Source of the DNA: Acetobacteraceae bacterium
GTDB lineage: Bacteria > Pseudomonadota > Alphaproteobacteria > Acetobacterales > Acetobacteraceae
NCBI GenBank assembly: GCA_030041255.1
Contig: JASHOF010000184.1
Location: 1 to 48,395 of the forward strand
Direction of reading: 5' to 3'
DNA length: 48,395 nt
The translations under genes and the position numbers were made by a program. A model generated the notes under the pieces. It was not told where the DNA came from. It did not search any database and saw nothing but the letters and a program-made list of their open reading frames with translations. Below, piece after piece: positions 42,884 through 48,395 of this stretch (its first letter is position 1; each line of letters begins with the position of its first letter).

Positions 42884-45265
42884 ATGGCTTTCGAGGGAAT
42901 CGGGGCCTCGGTCCGGCGCACGGAGGATCAGCGCTTCCTGAGCGGGCGCGGCAATTATACCGACGACATCAATCGCCACGGCCAGCTTTACGCCATCATC
43001 CGCCGTTCCGACCGGCCGCACGCGCGGATCGTCTCCATCGACACGAAAGCGGCAGCGGAGATGCCCGGCGTGGTCGCCGTCTATACCGGCACAGATCTGC
43101 AGGCCGACAGCGTGGGCGGACTGCCCTGCGGCTGGCTGATCAAGAACAAGGACGGCACGCCGATGGCGGAGCCGCCGCATCCGGTGCTGGCGGTCGGCAA
43201 GGTCAGGCATGTCGGCGACCCGGTCGCGGTGGTGATCGCCGAAACGCGTCAGCAGGCGAAGGACGCGGCCGAGAAGCTAGCGATCGAATGGCAGGACCTG
43301 CCGAGCATCAGCTCGACGCAGGATGCGATCGCACCCGGTGCGGCGCTCGTGCACGACGATGTTGCCGGCAACGTCTGCTATGACTGGCACCTCGGTGACA
43401 AGGAGGCCGTTGACGCAGCCTTCGCCAAGGCGGCTCGCGTCGTGCGGCTGGACCTGACCAACAGCCGGCTCATTCCGAACGCCATGGAGCCGCGCGCGGC
43501 GATCGGCGATTTCGACCGTGCGACCGGCGAGCATACGCTCTTCACGACCAGCCAGAATCCGCATGTGATTCGCCTTCTGATGGGCGCCTTCGTGCTGCAC
43601 ATTCCGGAGAGTCGCCTGCGCGTCGTGGCACCCGATGTCGGTGGCGGATTCGGATCCAAGATCTATCACTATGCCGAGGAGGCGATCGTCACCTGGGCGG
43701 CCGGCAAGCTGGCGCGGCCGGTGAAGTGGACGGCGGAACGGACCGAAAGCTTCATCTCGGACGCGCACGGCCGCGACCATGTCACCACTGCCGAGATGGC
43801 GCTCGACAAGGACGGCAACTATCTGGCGCTGCGCGTCCAGACGCTCGCCAACATGGGCGCCTATCTCTCCACCTTTGCAACCTCCATTCCAACCTATCTC
43901 TACGCGACGCTGCTCGCCGGCGTGTACAAGACGCCCGCCATCTATGCAGAGGTGAAGGCGGTTTTCACCAACACCGTTCCGGTCGACGCCTATCGCGGGG
44001 CCGGCCGGCCGGAGGCGGCCTATCTTCTGGAGCGCCTGACCGACGTCATCGCGCACGATACCGGGCTGGATCGGGTCGCGTTGCGGCGGCAGAATCTCAT
44101 TCCCGCCAACGCTTTTCCCTACCAGACGCCGGTCGCCCTGCAATACGACAGCGGCAACTACCAGGCGACGCTCGAGGCCGCGCTCACGGCAGCCGACTGG
44201 AACGGATTTCCGGCGCGCCGGACGGCGGCGGCGGCAAAAGGAAAGCTGCGCGGGATCGGCATCTCGACCTATATCGAAGCCTGCGGCATCGCGCCCTCGG
44301 CGGTGGCCGGCGCGCTCGGCGCGCGGGCGGGACTCTACGAGGCCGCCAACATCCGCGTCCACCCGACCGGCAGTGTCAGCGTCTTCACCGGCTCGCACAG
44401 TCACGGCCAGGGGCACGAAACGACCTTCGCGCAGCTCGTCGCCGACCAGCTCGGCATACCGTTCAACCAGGTGGAGATCGTGCACGGGGATACGGAGAAA
44501 ATCCCCTTCGGGATGGGAACCTACGGCAGCCGCAGCCTGGCGGTCGGCGGTTCCGCGATGGTCAAGGCGATGGACAAGATCATTGCCAAGGGCAAGCGCA
44601 TCGCCGCCCACCTGATGGAGGCCTCGGTCGCCGACATCGAGTTCAAGAACGGCAGCTTCTCCGTGGCCGGCACCGACAAGTCGAAATCGTTCGGCGAAAT
44701 CGCGCTCACTGCCTACGTGCCGCACAATTATCCGATCGACGAGCTGGAACCGGGGCTGGAAGAAAACGCGTTCTACGATCCCAAGAACTTCACCTTCCCG
44801 GCCGGCTGCATGGTCGCCGAAGTGGAGATCGATCGCGATACGGGCGTGCCTTCGGTCGTGAGCTTCGTCGCCGTGGACGATGTCGGCCGCCTGATCAACC
44901 CGATGATCGTCGAAGGCCAGGTGCATGGTGGCGTGGCGCAGGGTATCGGCCAGGCGCTGCTGGAAAGCGCGGCTTATGACGTCTCGGGGCAGATCGTGAC
45001 CGGATCGTTCATGGACTATACGATGCCGCGCTCGGACGATCTTCCTTCGTTCAAGACCGGCAACGAGGTCACGCTCTGCACGCACAATCCCCTGGGCGTG
45101 AAAGGCTGCGGCGAACTGGGTACGATCGGCAGCCCGCCGGCGATCGTGAATGCGGTCATCGATGCGCTGTCCGAGTACGACGTGCGGCACATCGACATGC
45201 CGCTCAGCCCGCAGAAGATCTGGTCGATCATCGCCGCCGGGCCGAAGCGCAGGGCCGCCGAATAG
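42884..45265 (+). CDS. coxL: Form II CoxL-like molybdopterin subunit
   Basis: This 793-residue large subunit of an aerobic CO-dehydrogenase-family hydroxylase has the active-site motif AYRGAGR (369-375), the form II signature, not the AYRCSFR that marks true form I CO dehydrogenase. The MoCo-binding segment [13 protein letters not shown] lies at about 250 and the catalytic Glu744 is in [12 protein letters not shown]. Form II enzymes are often not CO oxidisers and may act on other CH groups, so the substrate is open. ATG 42884 is preferred over the GTG at 42878 because it leaves 7 bp from the GGGAGGG box. Confidence 0.93.
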   Translation: MAFEGIGASVRRTEDQRFLSGRGNYTDDINRHGQLYAIIRRSDRPHARIVSIDTKAAAEMPGVVAVYTGTDLQADSVGGLPCGWLIKNKDGTPMAEPPHPVLAVGKVRHVGDPVAVVIAETRQQAKDAAEKLAIEWQDLPSISSTQDAIAPGAALVHDDVAGNVCYDWHLGDKEAVDAAFAKAARVVRLDLTNSRLIPNAMEPRAAIGDFDRATGEHTLFTTSQNPHVIRLLMGAFVLHIPESRLRVVAPDVGGGFGSKIYHYAEEAIVTWAAGKLARPVKWTAERTESFISDAHGRDHVTTAEMALDKDGNYLALRVQTLANMGAYLSTFATSIPTYLYATLLAGVYKTPAIYAEVKAVFTNTVPVDAYRGAGRPEAAYLLERLTDVIAHDTGLDRVALRRQNLIPANAFPYQTPVALQYDSGNYQATLEAALTAADWNGFPARRTAAAAKGKLRGIGISTYIEACGIAPSAVAGALGARAGLYEAANIRVHPTGSVSVFTGSHSHGQGHETTFAQLVADQLGIPFNQVEIVHGDTEKIPFGMGTYGSRSLAVGGSAMVKAMDKIIAKGKRIAAHLMEASVADIEFKNGSFSVAGTDKSKSFGEIALTAYVPHNYPIDELEPGLEENAFYDPKNFTFPAGCMVAEVEIDRDTGVPSVVSFVAVDDVGRLINPMIVEGQVHGGVAQGIGQALLESAAYDVSGQIVTGSFMDYTMPRSDDLPSFKTGNEVTLCTHNPLGVKGCGELGTIGSPPAIVNAVIDALSEYDVRHIDMPLSPQKIWSIIAAGPKRRAAE

Positions 45266-45294
45266 GCGCATCCGTCAGCAACGAGGAAAGCACG

Positions 45295-46089
45295 ATGTAC
45301 GATTTCACCTACCAGAAGCCGGCCAGCGTCGCGGATGCGGTGAAGCTGCTTGGCGCCGATCCCGAGGCCAAGGCGCTGGCGGGCGGCATGACGCTGATCC
45401 CGGTCCTGAAGCAGCGGCTCAACAAGCCTTCGGCGCTGGTCGATCTTGCCGGCGCCGGACTTGCGGGCATCAGCGTGGCGGGCGGCACAGTCAGGATCGG
45501 CGCCATGACCACGCACGCAACGGTCGCCAACTCTGCCGACGTGAAGAAGGCCATCCCGGCATTGGCGAAGCTTGCCGGCGGTATCGGTGACAAGGAGGTC
45601 AGGCATCGCGGCACCATCGGCGGCTCGCTCGCCAATGACGACCCCACGGCCGATTATCCGGCGGCGGTGCTTGCCCTCGGCGCCACCGTGGAGACGAACA
45701 AGCGCACGATCAATGCGGATGATTTCTTCCAGGGCATGTTCACGACCGCACTCGAGTCGGGCGAACTGATCACCGCAATCTCCTTCCCGGTGCCGGAGAA
45801 GGCGGCCTACATGAAGTTCCCGAACCCTGCCTCTCGCTACGCACTCGTCGGCGTGTTCGTCGCCAAGGGTCCGGCAGGAGTGCGCGTGACGGTGACGGGA
45901 GCCGGCCAGAACGGCGTTTTCAGGCACCGGGCGATGGAAGCGGCGCTGCAAAAATCCTTTTCCCAGGCGGCGATTGCGGATATTGCAACGCCCGCCGACG
46001 GGCTGAACAGCGACATCCACGCCGGCGCCGAATATCGGGCCCACCTGGTCGGTGTCATGGCCCGGCGCGCCGTCGCCGCCGCCGGCTGA
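45295..46089 (+). CDS. coxM: FAD subunit of form II CO-dehydrogenase-like enzyme
   Basis: This 264-residue flavoprotein passes electrons to the respiratory chain. The FAD motifs are AGGMTLIPVLKQRL (about 29-42) and TIGGSLANDDPTADYP (about 107-122), matching CoxM. The C-terminal flavoprotein domain covers about 165-262. The gene order S-L-M differs from the M-S-L order of classical form I operons. A 29-bp gap with AACGAGGAAAG serves as ribosome binding region. Confidence 0.92.
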   Translation: MYDFTYQKPASVADAVKLLGADPEAKALAGGMTLIPVLKQRLNKPSALVDLAGAGLAGISVAGGTVRIGAMTTHATVANSADVKKAIPALAKLAGGIGDKEVRHRGTIGGSLANDDPTADYPAAVLALGATVETNKRTINADDFFQGMFTTALESGELITAISFPVPEKAAYMKFPNPASRYALVGVFVAKGPAGVRVTVTGAGQNGVFRHRAMEAALQKSFSQAAIADIATPADGLNSDIHAGAEYRAHLVGVMARRAVAAAG

Positions 46090-46110
46090 GAGGGGAGTCT
46101 CACCAGCCTC

Positions 46111-47388
46111 GTGGGTGAGGCGCCGGCTTCGCACTCTGTGGTGGTGATCGGCGCCGGGATCGTGGGCGCCGCGGTGGCCGCGGAACTGCTGAACGACGGG
46201 CATCGCGTCAGCATCATCGAGCCGGGAGCCCCCGGCGGAGAGCAGCAGGCCAGCTACGGCAACGGTTGCTGGCTGAACCCCGGCTCGGTGGTGCCGATGT
46301 CGGTACCCGGATTGTGGCGCAAGGTTCCGGGCTTTCTTGCCGACCCGCTCGGGCCACTCGCGATACGCTGGCATTACCTGCCGCGGCTTGCGCCCTGGCT
46401 TGTCCGCTACGTGCGCGCCGGCGGATCAGTGGGCAAGGTGGAGGCGATTGCGCGGGCGCTCCGCCCGCTTCTTGCCGATGCACCGCAACGCCACCTTCGA
46501 CTGGCGGCAGCGGCGGGAGTTGCCGATCTGATCGAGCGGAAGGGACTTCTGTCTGTCTTTCCGGGCCGCGCCGATTTCGAGGCCGATGCTCTGGCGTGGC
46601 GCTTGCGAAGAGAGAACGGGATCCGCTGGATCGAGATCCCGGAGGAGGAACTTCGCCAGCACGAGCCTCAACTCGACCGGCGCTACCGCTTCGGCGTCCT
46701 CATCGAGGAAGGCGGGCATTGCACCGATCCCGGCGGCTACGTGGCCGCGCTGGTGGAGCATGCCGTTGCGCGTGGCGCGCAGCTTCATCGCACACGCGCA
46801 ACGGGCTTCGCCCTCGAAGGGCGGCGGCTGGCTGCCGTCCGGACCGAGGCGGGCGAAATCCGTTGCGACAAGGCGGTGATCGCCGCCGGCGCGTTCTCGA
46901 GGCCGCTCGCCGCGGCGGCGGGAGACGAAGTGAGCCTGGAGACGGAACGCGGCTATCACGCGATTTTCCTCGGCGCAGAAAGCGGGCCGCGCACGCCGCT
47001 GATGCCGAGCGACGGGCGGATGTCGCATGTGATGACGCCGCGCGGCCTCCGGATCGCCGGACAGGTGGAACTCGCCGGCCTCGCCGCCGCGCCGAACTGG
47101 AAGCGCGCGGAAATTCTCAGGGACTTCGCGCTGAAAACCTATCCGGGCCTGCCACGTTCTCTTGCGCCCGAGCGCGTGCGTTTCTGGATGGGCCATCGCC
47201 CGGCGACGCCGGACAGCCTGCCCTGCATCGGGCCCGCCTCGGCAACTCCCGATATCGTGCACGCCTACGGCCACGGCCATGTCGGCCTAGCAGCCGGGGC
47301 GGCCACCGGCCGGCTGGTTGCCGACCTGATCGGCGGCAGACGGCCGGAGATCGACCCTCAACCCTATTCTCCGCAGCGTTTCGGCTAG
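46111..47388 (+). CDS. FAD-dependent oxidoreductase, DadA-like
   Basis: This 425-residue DAO-type flavoprotein has the N-terminal dinucleotide motif VVVIGAGIVGAAVAAELL (about 10-27) and C-terminal GHVGLAAGAATGRLVADLI (about 389-407). The HRPATPDSLPCIGPAS segment is typical of D-amino acid dehydrogenase small subunits and hydrogen cyanide synthase subunit C. It probably oxidises a secondary or D-amino acid. GTG 46111 is the start; the ribosome binding site is weak. Its TAG stop overlaps the stop of the convergent soxG at a CTAG. Confidence 0.88.
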   Translation: MGEAPASHSVVVIGAGIVGAAVAAELLNDGHRVSIIEPGAPGGEQQASYGNGCWLNPGSVVPMSVPGLWRKVPGFLADPLGPLAIRWHYLPRLAPWLVRYVRAGGSVGKVEAIARALRPLLADAPQRHLRLAAAAGVADLIERKGLLSVFPGRADFEADALAWRLRRENGIRWIEIPEEELRQHEPQLDRRYRFGVLIEEGGHCTDPGGYVAALVEHAVARGAQLHRTRATGFALEGRRLAAVRTEAGEIRCDKAVIAAGAFSRPLAAAAGDEVSLETERGYHAIFLGAESGPRTPLMPSDGRMSHVMTPRGLRIAGQVELAGLAAAPNWKRAEILRDFALKTYPGLPRSLAPERVRFWMGHRPATPDSLPCIGPASATPDIVHAYGHGHVGLAAGAATGRLVADLIGGRRPEIDPQPYSPQRFG

Positions 47389-47897
47389 CCCAACTCGCCC
47401 GCGGCCTCTTCGAGCAGGCGCCAGACATAGGAAGCGAACGAGCGCGAGACCTCGACGCGAAAGCAAAGCGGCATCGTCCGCCAAAGTACGATCTCTGCCT
47501 TGGCCAGGACCGTTCGTGTACACATTCCAACCGGAAATGCACCCGGATCGAGATCGAGCGGGCAGCCTGCGTTGAGTATCGCCTCGGCATTGGGCCCGGA
47601 GACCTCGATCGCGACCTGCCGGTGCGACACGTCCACCAGGGAATGCGCCTCCCCTGCCATCGCCCGCTCGAGCGCCGCGCCGAGTTCCGCGCCTTCGGAT
47701 TCAGGCGCCAGCAGCAGCCACTCATCCGGGCCGAGCCAGAGCGCGGCACGATCGGCCGCGACAGCGGCCCGGCACGCAAGCCCAGGCAAGCCGACGCCGA
47801 ACGCGTTGCCCGCCGCGGTGACGGCTGCCGGCTTTCCCCGCAGGATGAAGCGTGATGCCGGCGGCAGCCTTGCCAAAGCGGCACGGTCAGGCGGCAT
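47385..47897 (-). CDS. soxG: Sarcosine oxidase gamma subunit
   Basis: This 170-residue SoxG subunit of heterotetrameric sarcosine oxidase has the segments ALWLGPDEWLLLAPESEG (about 51-68), SLVDVSHRQVAIEVSGPNA (about 85-103) and RSFASYVWRLLEEAAGELG at the C-terminus. The fold is GcvT-like. It overlaps the end of soxA by 11 bp. The complex demethylates sarcosine and makes glycine, 5,10-methylene-tetrahydrofolate and hydrogen peroxide. Confidence 0.9.
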   Translation of the reverse strand: MPPDRAALARLPPASRFILRGKPAAVTAAGNAFGVGLPGLACRAAVAADRAALWLGPDEWLLLAPESEGAELGAALERAMAGEAHSLVDVSHRQVAIEVSGPNAEAILNAGCPLDLDPGAFPVGMCTRTVLAKAEIVLWRTMPLCFRVEVSRSFASYVWRLLEEAAGELG

Positions 47898-48395
47898 CGA
47901 GGCGCGTTCCCTCCGGATTATAGAATACGGGCGAGGCCACCCTGGCCGGTGCGGGCCGTTCCGCGGTCGTCACATAGAGCGTCTCGCCCATCCGGTCGCG
48001 GCCGCCGGCGATCATCGCCAGCGCGATCGTCCGGCCGAGCGTGGCGCTGCGATAGGACGAGGTGACATGGCCGAGCGGCTTCGTCGGCGGCTTCTCGTTC
48101 GGGGCCGCAAGGATCTGCGCACCCTCCTCCGGCAGGAAGTGCGGATTTTCGGCCAGTAGCCCGACGAGCTGCTTTCTTCCCGGCGCACGCATGGCCGAGC
48201 GCGCCAGCGAGCGTTTGCCGATGAAATCCGGCTTCGTTTTTCCGACCGCCCAGGCCAGGCCGACATCGTCCGGCGTTGTCGTGCCGTCCGTTTCCTGCCC
48301 GACGACGATGTAGCCCTTCTCCGCGCGCAGCACATGCATGGTTTCGGTGCCGTAGGGCGTGATGCCGTGCGCCTGGCCGGCCGCGAAAATCTGTT
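47887..48395 (-). CDS. soxA: Sarcosine oxidase alpha subunit, C-terminal part (cut by window edge)
   Basis: This is the last 169 or so residues of SoxA. The reading frame continues past the right edge of the window (QIFAAGQAHGITPYGTETMH). It has GYIVVGQETDGTTTPDDVGL and the C-terminal GcvT barrel-like part HVTSSYRSATLGRTIALAM. This region carries the folate-linked aminomethyltransferase domain. The rest of the operon (soxB, soxD) would lie to the right. It overlaps soxG by 11 bp. Confidence 0.93.
   Translation of the reverse strand, partial: QIFAAGQAHGITPYGTETMHVLRAEKGYIVVGQETDGTTTPDDVGLAWAVGKTKPDFIGKRSLARSAMRAPGRKQLVGLLAENPHFLPEEGAQILAAPNEKPPTKPLGHVTSSYRSATLGRTIALAMIAGGRDRMGETLYVTTAERPAPARVASPVFYNPEGTRLDAA

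Overview
This window is a high-GC alphaproteobacterial chromosome segment. The evidence is the gene order rpsL-rpsG-tuf-S10-spc-secY-adk-rpsM-rpsK-rpoA-rplQ, with adk between secY and rpsM, and the EF-Tu and S12 sequences, which read as Rhodospirillales-like (for example Acetobacteraceae or Geminicoccaceae relatives). The family placement is inference from memory of protein sequences, not a phylogeny.

Layout. (1) 1-1419 is the 3' part of a GMC oxidoreductase. (2) 1422-17355 is a long minus-strand catabolic array. Read in its direction of transcription it holds a four-gene molybdenum hydroxylase (FAD subunit, 2Fe-2S subunit, and a molybdopterin subunit naturally split in two), a MoxR ATPase and a CoxE-like VWA protein for metallocentre maturation, and a PDC-lactonase-type amidohydrolase. 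After these come a sugar or polyol ABC importer (binding protein, two permeases, a small membrane protein, two ATPases), a Tm-1-like UPF0261 protein with its TIM-barrel partner, and a tandem SRPBCC protein. Two inverted copies of a roughly 130-bp MITE-like repeat bracket the ATPase part of the importer. (3) 17548-20981 holds a dihydroxyacetone-kinase N-terminal remnant, two TIM-barrel sugar isomerase/epimerases and a Gfo/Idh/MocA dehydrogenase. (4) 20996-37358 is the ribosomal protein supercluster with 27 ribosomal protein genes plus tuf, secY, adk and rpoA. It lacks fusA between rpsG and tuf. (5) 37372-40000 has an SDR gene and then a small degenerate mobile island bounded by 82-bp direct repeats of the rarA promoter and start. 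The island carries an IS66 scrap, an orphan NPPY methyltransferase, a ParD antitoxin with a truncated ParE, and a possible tyrosine-integrase scrap. (6) 39952-42266 holds rarA and an RluA-type pseudouridine synthase. (7) 42340-46089 holds coxS-coxL-coxM of form II (AYRGAGR). (8) 46111-48395 holds a DadA-like FAD oxidoreductase and, convergent to it, soxG and the 3' end of soxA.

How it fits together. The organism looks like an aerobic heterotroph able to import polyols or sugars and to oxidise heteroaromatic or other CH substrates with molybdenum hydroxylases, with sarcosine-type one-carbon metabolism at the right edge. The only CoxD/CoxE-type maturation pair in view sits with the four-subunit hydroxylase, about 29 kb from coxSLM, so it may serve both enzymes. 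The most unusual items are the rarA-start duplication with its island, the importer whose two ATPases carry complementary defects in catalytic motifs, the missing fusA, and the inverted MITE-like pair inside the importer operon. No tRNA, rRNA or CRISPR array was seen.
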